Assembly (NCBI GenBank): GCA_034638255.1
Contig: JAWPGT010000022.1
Span: forward strand, 186,001 to 250,000
DNA length: 64,000 nucleotides
Direction of reading: 5' to 3'
Source of the DNA: Coprinus comatus
Lineage: Eukaryota > Basidiomycota > Agaricomycetes > Agaricales > Agaricaceae
Shown one piece after another: positions 35,365 to 47,600 of the stretch (the first letter of the stretch is position 1; every line of letters starts with the position of its first letter). A program made the translations under genes and the position numbers. Below the pieces are notes generated by a model. The model was given only the letters and a program-made list of their open reading frames with translations. It was not told where the DNA came from and did not search any database.

Positions 35365-36800
35365 AAGAAGAAAAAACATATAACCCCATAGATATATTTC
35401 TTATATCTTATTTCTTTTCTTTCTTTTGCTTTGGGTATGTATTAATATATAACTAATAGTTTATGATTTCATCTACTGTGTATGTCGTGGTTGTCCAATG
35501 TACTGTACTAGTAATAAATTTTGTGTTAATATCGTACTACAGACCCATCCTCACTATGGGGTTGGGGATCTAGGTTGGAAATACTTAGCTTTTTCCGGAC
35601 GTGGCAAGTAGACAATCTGCCCCGCCACCCTTGCAAATTTTGGATAACCCATCCCCGAAGTTGTAAGGAGAAAGGTCAGTCTCTTTTTTCTCTCAAATGA
35701 ATATGTTTTATTTAATTCAAGTCGACGACGTCATCAGCCCCAAAACAGAGACTACATCTAGTTTATTTTTAGCACAGATATTTAAACATTTCGACCCCCC
35801 CCCCCCCTCCAGCTCTTTGTCCCCAGAACCACAATCATCATATCAAACTTCTGATCAGATTTTATCGGCGTACTACTTCCACTCTCAAACTGGCGGACTC
35901 TCTTTGCGAATAGAACCCTCGTAGCGAATGATCAATTCTCTTTTTGAATAACATCCAATGTATCTTGGCTCGTTTTTTGTCAACTGGATGTCTTTCGAAT
36001 AATATTTGTGGTATTTTGGGCTGTGTATCTCGAAGGAGCATGTGCTCAAGGTACCTTCAAGCTTCACGATGAGGTCGTTTTATCTTCAAGGTATGACTAA
36101 CTCTTTTGATCATCGTTATTCCTATAGTGACTGAATGTTTTAGGAAAATAATTTTGCAGCTATGTAGGTAGCGGCTTACATTGCATTGTCAATTTACTAG
36201 TCCATCCAACTCGCGAAAACAATCAACAGCGCAGTAACTTGCTTTTCTCCACTCCTCGCCTATTCTCTTTTCTCATCTGTCCGGTGTTCCCGCCCCTCCC
36301 CCTCCCCATTCTTCTGTGTTTCAACGTGAACACGAAATCCAACCCACATCGTATTGTTCTCCAAACCTCGTACACACCCCCATCAAGCCTCGTCGGCCTG
36401 ATCCTAAGGCTACAGTATATTTATCCTACAGCAATTCCTTCGAGCTACTTCTCTCTTCACGTATCTCACCCTATCCACCCCGACACTCAGTTTACTGTTT
36501 TACTCGGGTTTTAAGTTCGCCTATCTCAGGACTCAGGAAACCCAACTCTTCAGTCAGGTCACCATACCGCACCACACAGCAGTCTCCAGCAATCATCGCG
36601 TTTCATTCCATTTTTATCATCAAAGAATTATTTTCTACTATATTTTTTCTTCTTTCTCGAAACGTAACATAGCGTAGTATCCATCTCTATTTTTCCCCCT
36701 TTTAATTCTATAGTAGTATCCGGTATTGGTATTCCAATATCTCTCTCCGTAATTAAATCACATTTAGCGCTGCACAGTGTAAGAGTCGTCAGTCCACTGG
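35365..36800. other. Gene-poor, pyrimidine-rich region
   Basis: No coding sequence is supported; the short ORFs at 35697-35924, 36239-36514 and 36316-36672 lack motifs and overlap in different frames. The region has a C14 run near 35796-35809 and a CT-rich block (36,240-36,310) typical of fungal promoters or 5' leaders. An unrecognised plus-strand transcript is possible. Confidence 0.35.
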
Positions 36801-36819
36801 GAAAGAAATGAAAACTTGA

Positions 36820-38760
36820 AGTTATACTCGACGGAGGGTTTTCCGGCTGCTGGGAAACTTAACGGTCCGAGCCATAGTGGCTCAAAGGTGTTGTGGTTAT
36901 AGCGTTATTTATAAGAGGTGTGTAGCTTGGAATTGATGAGGGAACTTTGCGGTAGGAGGGACGAGCTAAATTTCGAAAATGTGTCATTGCGACCTGAATT
37001 TATGAACACCTTGAAAATGAACACAAGCCTGTATATAATCACACATCAGCTCAAGCGAACGAATGAATAGAATAAATGAAAGAACTTCTGTTAAATCTGG
37101 GTTTAATACCGGTGGAGTTTCACGTCTTCAGAGATTATAATTTTATAGTAGTACATCCCCAAACTTCATGGGAATCTTGTACGCCGTAACTGCGGAGAAA
37201 CATTAGTTGAGATGATATAATAGGAGAGGAAGAGGAAATAAACTTGAGCCACCGGATATCGATTCTACCACATTCATTCTCATTGAAAGTAAACTAGGTT
37301 GACGATGGCCGCACTTATTATCACAGTTGTTCCCGATTGACGAGTTTGAGTTGCACCATGAGATAGTTGTTAAAGACGATTTAGAAAGGGAGAATAAACT
37401 GTATATCATAGAATATAATTAGTTCAACTGAAGGAAATGAATTATAGAGATGAAAGAACTTCTTATTAGTTGAAGACCCTATAGGTGTCCACTGTTTCCT
37501 ATTGGTAAACTTATGTTTAGGCTCAGCCTTCTTCGAGGATCATAGTATCTGGCATAATTCCACAGTGCAAATGATTCAATTTTGTGGTATAGTAACTGAA
37601 TATGACTCGTAAGTAGGAGGTTCAAGTAACGAAAGGTAAAGATACCACAATGCATTATCAGGGGGGTCAAAAAGGTATTTTGGATGGTTTTCGGTTTCGT
37701 CAAATTCGGATAGAGAAATGAAGATAAGTCAAGAACTAATGACTGGCGCTGAGGAAATGAGGCGCAATGGGAATGGGAATGAGTATGAGTATTACAATAG
37801 GAAGTAAAATGTACTTTATATAACCTTTCGACCCCTCATTTATCGTTATGATCGGGATGTAGACGTAAGGTACTTGTGAAATTCGGGTCTAGTGAAGAAC
37901 TAGTTAAGACGGAGGCTAGTATAGAAAACCTTTGCCGAGGTTTTATATTGACTTCTTCCGTGGTGAGCTGAAGAGCAAAATATGAAAAGAAAATAGGTAT
38001 AAGCAAAACTTCTGAGCATAAGGCCTCAGTTTCATTGCAGTATATGTACGCCCAAGGAGAAGGTGTGTGATTACCCTTCCAATATATGACAATATATCTA
38101 GCGTTGTGGAATTGCTGAAAATTACCACCGAACCCCGGTACAGTATTTCTTCTATCAACAACGTGAATGTGCTGCGTTCATATTGATCTCTCTTCATATT
38201 GGTATTGAGGGCTCGTAGTCGTATGTTTTCTTCTGGTCCAGGAGACCATGACATCATGACTTCTTGAGGAGAAGTTCCAAAGTGCTAGCACGCACTCAGC
38301 GCCACTAACCTTTACATGGAATAGACACGAATGGTATCGGAAGCCACTTTCAAGGGATCTAGATTTTAGAAGAGCAATTTACAGTCAGTCCGTCATCAAC
38401 ATACCTATGGTGTTACTCTAGAATATTTGGATAATTATTAGGAGAGCGTTCGACAGTCCTATGATGTTTAAGAGATCGAGTATATGTTTATTTTGACGTT
38501 CGGGTGGAATCGACGTATAACGACCTGGAATCAACATCGTCGATATGCCTCTGTAAATATGATACGGGATTGTCCTCGTTTAATAACCGAAGTCGTGTTA
38601 ATGATAGCCTATAGGTCAATGACTAGGAGATCCAGGAGCCAGGTATCTTCACAAACAAAAACGGTGACATCAGACAATTGTTCCGACTGTGTCGTCAGTA
38701 CTTGAGACCTTCCGCTGATTGCTGATTGGCGAGTACATGACATCCAGGAAGATATATAAA
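36820..38760. repeat. Diverged dispersed repeat, copy 4
   Basis: Shares ordered landmarks with 18,900-21,060: GTTATACTCGACGG (36821), CTGTATATAATcac...AAATGAAAGAAC (37028), CTGTATATCATAGAATATAATTAGTTCAACTGAAGG (from 37398), ATGATCGGGATGTAG (37850), CAGCGCCACTAACC (38299), TCTAGATTTTAGAAGAG (38359) and TGATTGGCGAGT (38722). Sequence identity between the blocks is low, so the copies are old. No reverse transcriptase or transposase remnant was recognised. A tRNA-Leu lies about 390 bp downstream. Confidence 0.5.
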
Positions 38761-39146
38761 TCTCACTTGTACTAGAAGAACTCCAGCTTCTATGACAAGC
38801 GAGAGAAAGCGGTGAGTTATTGGGTCAGTTACCAGACTGTGACAATGGCCAACTTGACCTGAGGCTGGAGTATGGGGTCTCATTGTGTTTCCAGTAAGAT
38901 AGCAAGATTGCGGGTGCAGGAGGCAAGAAGAGATGCCGTCAACACCATCAATATTTAATTGTGTGCAAAGTTTACTGTTTACTTTGTCTTGACATCCGGC
39001 TGGTGGTTACTCACACAATGTTAAACCATTGTGATTTTATAGACCTACACTACTGCCTGGTAGAGTGCATGACTCAGATTCACCGGTAGGTCCTAGTGAA
39101 AAAGGGTGAGGAAAAGCAATGGACTGTACAGTGAAGCAACTTTAAT

Positions 39147-39254
39147 GGCAAGATGGCCGAGCGGTTAAGGCGTGTGACTCAAGCGTAGCTTACCTGTAAT
39201 CGCGGGTTTTCTCATCACTGTATAGTGGCGTGGGTTCAAGTCCCACTCTTGTCA
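39147..39254 (+). tRNA. tRNA-Leu(CAA), intron-containing, copy 3
   Basis: Mature parts are identical to the copies at 21870 and 33086, but the intron differs at several bases (gcttacctgtaatcgcggg instead of gcttgcctgcaaacgcggg). It is followed by a T12 terminator (39257-39268). Confidence 0.88.
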
Positions 39255-39392
39255 ACTTTTTTTTTTTTGATATATGTACTGCAACCCCGATTATAGCACT
39301 CGCTTTATCTCATGGCGAACGTTTTCCATTCGCTTATAACTATACACCTCTAGATAGCAATTAGATTGATTAAATATGATAGGTAGAAGATT

Positions 39393-40903
39393 CTATGACG
39401 AGTTCAACATGTCTTCCATGATTTCCTCTTCGTGATTTTTCTTGAGAGCGTCGAGGAAAGCATAAAGTCCGTCGCCCTCCATAACACTCGTGAGATTCAT
39501 CAGCGTCAGACCAATCCGATGATCAGTGACCCTATCCTAAAGTGATGTCAATTATGCACTATATAAAATAGGTGGGAATGATTTTACCTGGGCATAGTTA
39601 TAGGTTCTAATTTTTTCACTCCGGTCAGCGGTTCGCACCAAGTTGAGACGTGTTGCACGACGCTGTTCAATCTCTTGCATAATTTTACGATCCATCAGCG
39701 CGAGCTTAATACTTGGAAGGCACGACGTTTATTCTAGAGGAATGTTAATAATGTACTGGCAAAAAAAAAGTCAAAGGATACTGACCTGGTGCTGACTTCT
39801 CTCGTTGCATAGATACGGTAATACCAGTTGGAATATGTGTAAGACGCACGGCTGACTCCGTTTTGTTAACATGCTATAAATGCCATTTGAGAAGGATATT
39901 CTTTTTTATGTCGGAAAGCACGCACCTGTCCACCAGCACCTCTCGAACGCATAACTTCAACCTTTACATCGTCCATTGAGAAGAGTTCCTCACTCTGACT
40001 GTCTGCTTCCTCAATCAAGGGTAATACTAAAACAGCAACAGTACTCGTATGTACTCGTCCACTAGCTTCAGTAGCAGGAACACGCTGTACTCGATGAACA
40101 CCACTCTCCCATCTTAACGTATCATATACACCTTCACCCTTGATTTCAACCACTGCGTCCTTGATTCCACCCGAGTCTAAGTCATTCTTGGATACGATTT
40201 GAGCTTTCCATCGACTTGAATTTGCTAGTCGTTGGTACATTCTAAGCATATCGGCTAGGAAGAGACTAGATTCAGATCCACCAACACCCGACTTGAGTTC
40301 CAATAGAGCACTGAGATGTGCCGTAGATGAAGGTGGTACAAGTAGTGAAGGCAATTTCTGTGTCACAACGGCGGTGAGTTGGTCTGTTAGAGTATTGTAT
40401 TCTTCCGCTGCAAGACTACGCATTGATGGGTCTGGGTCCGATAGTAGTTCAGAAGTCTCCTGTAATGCCTACTGCGCCATGATATATATTACTCTCCGAA
40501 TGACTTGGTGAATTAGAATTGTAAAGAAACACGGACCTCGCGTGCTTTAACCCATTCGTCCCATGCATGTTGTAAAGGTTCAGATTCTCGAAGTTTCTTT
40601 AATTTCTTGATATCTTCCGGAGTTGACATTCCTTCTGTAAGCTATGGAGGGATTCTGCTTAGCATTTGTATTCCCCTATACACTGCAAAGAGAGTTTAGA
40701 AAACAAAGTGTTTAACATACCTCGGAATACATTAGGCTGCGATCCGCAATCCTTTTCTCTACGACGCGTAACAATCGACCATGTTCATTCTCAATGGTTT
40801 GTAGTGCAGATGCAGAGGGAGCTGCTACGGCATATGTCCTGTACTTGTATTGTCTTGGGGGTCGAAGTCGGACAGAGAAGAATGGTCTGAGAAGCTGAAG
40901 CAT
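39393..40903 (-). CDS. MRF1: Mitochondrial peptide chain release factor 1
   Basis: The N-terminal [26 protein letters not shown] is Arg-rich and acid-poor, as in mitochondrial targeting peptides. The body contains the class I release-factor fold with [47 protein letters not shown] and the peptidyl-tRNA hydrolysis motif GAGGQ followed by [18 protein letters not shown]. The C-terminus has IRTYNYAQ and [15 protein letters not shown]. It terminates mitochondrial translation at UAA/UAG. Two one- or two-base gaps break the frame: near 39795-39805 (after VSMQRE, where SQHQ follows out of frame) and near 39704-39710 (AFQVL to MDRKIMQ). These motifs are nearly invariant, so I suspect consensus error in a functional gene. 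Confidence 0.88.
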
Positions 40904-41119
40904 TGAAATTTCACACTGCCACCACTTACAGGTCGCGTGTTGTCTGATCGTGTTTGTCGGTGTAGACAAATGGATATGCAATTAAAGCAATACCATTATT
41001 CACTTTTTTCATCTTGCCCGAGGATAGAGTCAAAATCGCCACTGTAACACAAAAATATTGAGCTTTTTTTTTTTTTGATATTTGAATCGGTGTAGTATAC
41101 AGATGCAAAAACATATGTA

Positions 41120-41193
41120 TGGCCAACGTGGGGATCGAACCCAAGACCTTCGCGTTATTAGCACGACGCTCTAACCAGCTGAGCTAGTCGGCC
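41120..41193 (-). tRNA. tRNA-Ile(AAT)
   Basis: Reverse complement GGCCGACTAGCTCAGCTGG... folds as a standard cloverleaf: D-stem GCTC/GAGC, anticodon loop CTAATAA (AAT), T-loop TTCGATC and matched acceptor ends. A T5 run follows at 41111-41107 on the minus strand. It lies within the region upstream of MRF1. Confidence 0.93.
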
Positions 41194-41353
41194 AATACAT
41201 TGAAGTTGTAGGGGACTACTTATGACGCGGCAAACTCCTGCCACAAATTGCTCTCAACTCTGTAGATTATATGGATGAGTAAAGACCCAAAAAAATATTC
41301 AGTAAATGATATCCGTAACACGCGAAAGCAAAAAGATGTTTGCATTACTAAAA

Positions 41354-41427
41354 TGAGTCGACCCAGGTTCGAACTGAGGACCTTCTGTGTGTTAGACAGA
41401 TGCGATAACCAACTACGCCATCGACCC
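41354..41427 (-). tRNA. tRNA-Val(AAC), copy 1
   Basis: GGGTCGATGGCGTAGTTGG... with anticodon loop CTAACAC (AAC), anticodon stem TCTGT/ACAGA, T-arm CTCAGTTCGAACCTGGG and a paired acceptor. No intron. Identical to the copy at 60518. Confidence 0.93.
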
Positions 41428-41691
41428 TTGACGGAAGGGTTATTGTTGCAATCTCGATTCTCATACATTGACTCATGTAATGGAGAGCTCCTACTTTCAC
41501 AACATCAAAACTCTCTATTGAGAGAAAAAACACAGAGAGATATACCATAGGTAGTGTTAAGAGAAGAGTGGTAGAATTCGAATGGAAGTAATTACCATCA
41601 ATGATTGGTTCACGTTGGACGCGTCCTGTCACGCGTCAAGATACAGTCACGCCTTAGGGACAAGAACTCATTAACGTTTCTTCCTCTGCTC

Positions 41692-44600
41692 ATGGGTCGA
41701 GGACGTGGTACTTTTGGACTGTCATCGAATCGTGGCAAGAGAGGCTCAGGTACGCGCTTTGCTTATCGAGGAAGTGGATCTTGGCGCGGAGGACGTGGTA
41801 GAGGTCGAGGACGTGGCATTCCCAGTGATTCACCAGCACCTGTACGTGAAGATGATGGTTCACAGCTTGCAGAGAAATTTGAGAGGAAAGCTTTGAACGA
41901 CGAAGTAGATGAGAAGCTTGGGTTTGCTAGAGTCCAGGAGGGTGGTAGGCTGGAAGGCTGGTTGATCAATATGCGGCCGGTACGTTTGCTTTCTATTGCT
42001 TGATCAAGTATTTGACTTATGGTGTCATAGACTCTTGTCAAAGATGCCGACTGGCCTGGTGGAAAGGCAGCGGTAGACTTCTATTTCATTCAAGATGATG
42101 GCGGTATGTTCAAATGCACTCTCCAATATGAACCATATTTCTACATTGGTTGCAAGGTTGGTCAATCCCTGGTAGGTCACCTCACCCAGGGCTAACGTCT
42201 TTTAGAGCAACTCAGAAACCGCAGTAGAAGAGTGGCTTAACAAAAAATATGAAGGCCTCATATCTCGTATTGTTCGTACCCGCAAAGACGACCTGAAGCT
42301 ACCCAACCATCTAATGGGCCATCAACGACTCTACCTCCAACTATGTTTTCGCAACGTCAGTGATCTTCTAGCCGTTCGACGAGAAATGGTCCCGCTTGCA
42401 CAAACTAATGGGGCGAAACGGGATGCAGTTGATGCTTACGCTGAGGTGGTGAACGCGGCAGCCGGTGGGGCTAGTATGGATATCGATTTCGACGAGGAGG
42501 TTGGGACCTACAAAGTATCTGGACGGGAGAGAGAACCCCGCGAGTGTATCATCGACGTACGGGAGTACGACGTTCCATATTACCTCCGAGTGGCTATTGA
42601 TAACCAGGTTCGAGTTGGTCTGTGGTATGCTGTGACCTTCACAGAATCACGGCCAAGCTTCACGCCGATTGTTGAGCGAGTAAAGCGTGCCGATCCAGTT
42701 GTCATGGCCTATGATATTGAAACGACAAAAGCTCCTCTCAAGTTCCCAGATCAGGCCATTGACCAAGTCATGATGATTTCATACATGGTCGATGGACAAG
42801 GGTATTTAATAACAAATAGAGAGATTGTGAGCGAAGATATTGACGACTTCGAATATACTCCAAAAGAAGGATATGAAGGACCATTCATTGTTTTTAACGA
42901 ACCTAACGAGGCAAGTTGTTGTAGTATATCCTAGGTCCTGCGTATCTCACATTCTTCCAAAGGCTGCTACTATTCAGCGCTTCTTTTCACATATACAAGA
43001 GGTCAAACCAACTGTAATGGCAACCTTTAACGGCGACTTTTTCGATTTCCCTTTCCTGGATGCACGAGCCAAAGTCAATGGAATCGACATGTACTTGGAA
43101 ACTGGTTTTGCCAAAGACGTGGAAGATGAATACAAGAGCAATTGCAGTGCACATATGGACTGCTTCAGATGGGTGAAGCGGGATTCATATCTTCCACAGG
43201 GTAGTCAGGGCTTGAAAGCAGTGACTACGGCCAAGCTTGGGTATAACCCTATTGAATTAGACCCAGAACTCATGACGCCGTAAGCCGTGCTTTTTACCTG
43301 GTATATTAATATGTTCCTCATTCCTCACAAAATTAGTTATGCTCTTGAGCAACCCCAGATCTTGGCACAATATTCAGTGTCCGATGCTGTAGCGACATAT
43401 TACCTGTACATGAAATACGTCCATCCATTTATCTTCTCGTTGTGCAATATCATTCCTCTCAACCCCGACGAAGTATTGAGAAAGGGCAGCGGTACTCTCT
43501 GTGAAACACTTCTCATGGTGCGTGCTCACGCTTTTCGCCCTTCATATCTCCTAAACTTCTACTCTAGGTTGAAGCTTATCAAAATCGTATTATCATGCCC
43601 AACCGGCACGAAGAGGCCCACGGCAACATGTATGATGGTCATTTGCTTGCCTCGGAAACTTATGTTGGTGGACACGTCGAAGCCCTGGAAGCCGGTGTGT
43701 TTCGTAGTGATATACCAACACATTTCCAAATCGTTCCTGCAGCTGCCCAACAATTGATCGATGACCTCGACCAAGCATTGAAATTTTGTATTGTCGAAGA
43801 ATCAAAGGCATCGTTCGACGATGTAACGAACTATGACGAGGTCAAATCCGAGATTCAGAAAGCTCTAGAGGTTTTGCGCGATAACCCAAGACGCGTCGAT
43901 AACCCTCTTATATACCATCTGGATGTTGCCGCCATGTATCCCAATATCATGTTATCAAATCGTCTGCAACCGGACTCGATGGTGGATGAATCTGTCTGTG
44001 CCGTCTGCGATTACAATCGTCCTGGGAAGTCTTGCGACAGACGACTCGAATGGGCTTGGAGAGGCGAATACTTCCCTGCTCGACGTGACGAATTCAACAT
44101 GATCAAACATGCTCTGAACCAAGAAGAGTTTCCACCAAAGAAGCCAAATGGTCCCAAACGGAAATTTTCTGACCTTGCGCCTTCCGAGCAGACTGCCTTG
44201 CTTCACAAACGGCTCGGGGATTACTCGCGCAAGGTATATGCTAAAACAAAGGAGACGAAGGTGGAGACACGAGAAGCAATTGTTTGTCAAAAGGAGAATC
44301 CATTCTATGTTGACACTGTCCGACGATTCCGTGACAGACGTTATGAATACAAAGGGTTGCACAAAACGTGGAGAAAGAATCTTGATACTGTCACGAGCGA
44401 AGGTCGTTCAATCGCCGAGGTTGATGAAGCAAAGAAGATGATTGTCCTTTACGACTCTTTGCAGTTGGCTCACAAGTGTATTCTTAATTCCTTCTATGGA
44501 TATGTCATGCGAAAAGGTGCCCGGTGGCATTCTATGGAGATGGCTGGTATTACGTGCTTGACTGGTTCAACGATCATTCAAATGGCGCGTGCACTTGTCG

Positions 44601-47600
44601 AACAAATTGGGCGACCTTTGGAACTTGATACAGATGGTATCTGGTGTATGCTTCCTGGAGTCTTTCCCGAAAATTACAAATTCAAACTTAAGAATGGAAA
44701 GGCAATCGGATTCTCATATCCTTGTACCATGCTCAATCACCTTGTCTATGCCAAGTTCACCAATCACCAATATCATGACTTGGATCCTGAAACTGGGGAA
44801 TACATTATTCACAGCGAGAACTCTATTTTCTTTGAACTTGATGGGCCGTATAGAGCAATGATCTTACCTTCTTCAAAAGAGGAAGATAAGCTACTCAAGA
44901 AACGTTATGCCGTTTTTAATGAAGATGGCTCCCTCGCCGAGTTGAAAGGTTTCGAAGTCAAACGACGCGGAGAACTACAGTTGATCAAAATTTTCCAATC
45001 TCAAATCTTCGAAAAATTCCTTCTTGGTGCAACTACTCAAGAATGTTATGCTGCCGTAGCACAAATCGCCAACCAATGGCTGGACGTACTTTATTCTCGA
45101 GCTGAAACTCTCAGTGACGAAGAATTGGTGGAACTCATTGCTGAAAATCGTAGCATGTCGAAAACTTTGGCAGAATATGGTGGTCAAAAATCTACTTCTA
45201 TCAGTACTGCTCGTCGTTTAGCTGAATTTCTCGGAGATCAGATGGTGAAAGACAAGGGTTTGGCTTGTAAATTTATCATTTCAGCCAAACCTATTGGCGC
45301 TCCTGTGACGGAACGCGCTGTACCAGTAGCAATATTCTCTGCCGAGGAAGATATTAAACGTCTATATCTGCGAAGATGGTTGAAGGATAATGGTCTGGTG
45401 GATTTCGATTTGCGGTCTATTCTTGATTGGCAATATTATACTGAACGATTGGGATCAGTTATTCAAAAACTCATCACAATTCCGGCTGCTATGCAGAAAG
45501 TGGCCAACCCTGTTACTCGCGTCGCTCATCCCGATTGGTTACATCGTCGTATCGTCAAAACAACAGAGAAGTTCAAACAAAACAAGGTCACTGACTTTTT
45601 CACGAAACGCCCAGAGAATGCAGAAGTTCCAAGTGTGCAAATGATGGATATTGAAGAAATTGGATCGTCGTCTACAGTGGAAAAACCTCGTGTTGCCGTA
45701 GTGAGAAAGAAGACAAAGCAGAAAAATGTGGAAGAGGAACCCGAGAATCTATCCATTCCTGATCCTTTGGTGAATTACTCTGGTTGGATTAAGGCGATGA
45801 GACCGCGCTGGAAGAAGAGAAGGGAACTGAGGGATGGTGATGGCGGTGCCCCAATGAATGTTCCATCTATCTTCAGAGGTGTCAAAGTACGAGTGAAAAA
45901 CCAGTGGGATATTGTTCAAATCCGTCAAAGCAAAACCCCTGGCCGATTCATTCTTTGGCTCTCTGATGAATCCGACTTGATTTCCGTTCCAATGCGTATC
46001 CCACGTCAATTCTACATCCATATGAAATCCTCAAGAGAAGACTTGCTGAAGCCGGACTATTATTCGTATGAGAAAGTATCCCGTAATCTACCCCATGATC
46101 TACCGTGTACCAACCTTTACAAGATTACCGTACGGGAGGATGTGTATATCGGTTTCCGCGAACACTTCATTGACCTCACCAATGATCCCAATGTTGACGG
46201 TGTTTATGAACAACAGGTACGTGGACATGATTTTTTGTATGTATATTTATGGTGCTGATATCAAGGATATTAAGGTTCCTCTTGTTCTCCGAGCACTCCT
46301 AAAGTTAGGAAGACGATGCAGTGTAGACGATCCTATGATGACGTTGACTCGAGCTCAAATGGTTGGTTTCGACTTAGACCAGCTAGATCGCTGCGGTGCG
46401 GCATCATCTCGTCAACCATATATGGCCAACGCGAAGAACAAATACATCCTACTCTATCATGCTTGCTCAGCAACCGCCTCATTGCATGTATTTGTACTTT
46501 TCCTTGTCAATGGTGCCGTTAGGATACATATCGTCGACCCTGCCACAAGACGACAACCAATAACCCGCCTTGAACAAATGTACACTAATCAGTTACTCAA
46601 ACAAAAAGAGGCATATGGCGAGACGAAATCAATGGCCTATCCTGAAAGTTGGGAAATTTCAACTGTGTATCATAGCAATGATACTATTGCTTTGAAAGCT
46701 ATATCGCGCGAACTGGGTCTAGTGGAAGACAAATCCTACACCGTCGTCATTTCTTCCAACAAGGATGACTCCTATTTCGAACAACATCTACCAAGGCTGG
46801 CCAAGTTCCCCGTTTTATCTATGCCTAAAGCTAGGGCTATTCATACTCTCGATGTTTTCCCTTGGCAACAACACGTAGCGCAGAGGTTAGTGAATCGTTA
46901 CCTTTCGCTTGGTCCCTGGCTTGATCGCCTTGCGACTCTTGCGGATTACTATGATGTGCCAATGGGAAATATTGAAGGAGATGAAGCTCTTCATCTTCTC
47001 GATGTTAGTTTCGCGCGGAAGTTGTCCCAACAAGATATTGTTTTGTGGTGGTCAATTGGTGATCGCCCGGACCTTGGGGGTATTGAGAATGATACACGAC
47101 CTGGGGAAGAGTTGGCAGAAGTAGAGTTCAAGGCGCCTGGTACCTACTCGAACGTTTGTCTTGAAATCACTGTTCGGAATCTTGCCGTTAATAGCGTTCT
47201 TCAATCGCAATTGGTTAACGAGTTGGAAGGAAGTGGTGGAGCTACTACATTTGACTCTGTTTCTCATACATTGGACGAATATTCCAAGGGAGACCAACGT
47301 GAATTGGCTCTTGGTAATTCACAGATCTCAGCACAAAGCTTCAGTATCTTGAGATCTTTGATCAAGACTTGGCTTCTGGATAAAATTCGTGATAACTCGG
47401 AGAGCCCTGCAACACTCGCAGTCGATCATTTCTGGAGATGGGTTAGCTGCAGTGCTTCACAATTATACGACCCAAGCATTCACCGATTCGTTCATGGCTT
47501 GATGAGGAAAACATTTATCCAAATGATTGCAGAATTCAAACGATTAGGATCCTCGGTTGTATATGCCGATTTCAGCACCATCCTATTGTCTACATCAAAA

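Noticed and set aside
36239..36672. Two overlapping plus-strand ORFs (91 and 118 aa) as genes
   Set aside because: They overlap in different frames in CT-rich DNA, with compositional bias and no motif or splice structure.
43595..43811. Minus-strand ORFs inside POL2 as separate genes
   Set aside because: They lie antisense to conserved exonuclease/polymerase sequence and have no domains; they are shadows of the real frame.
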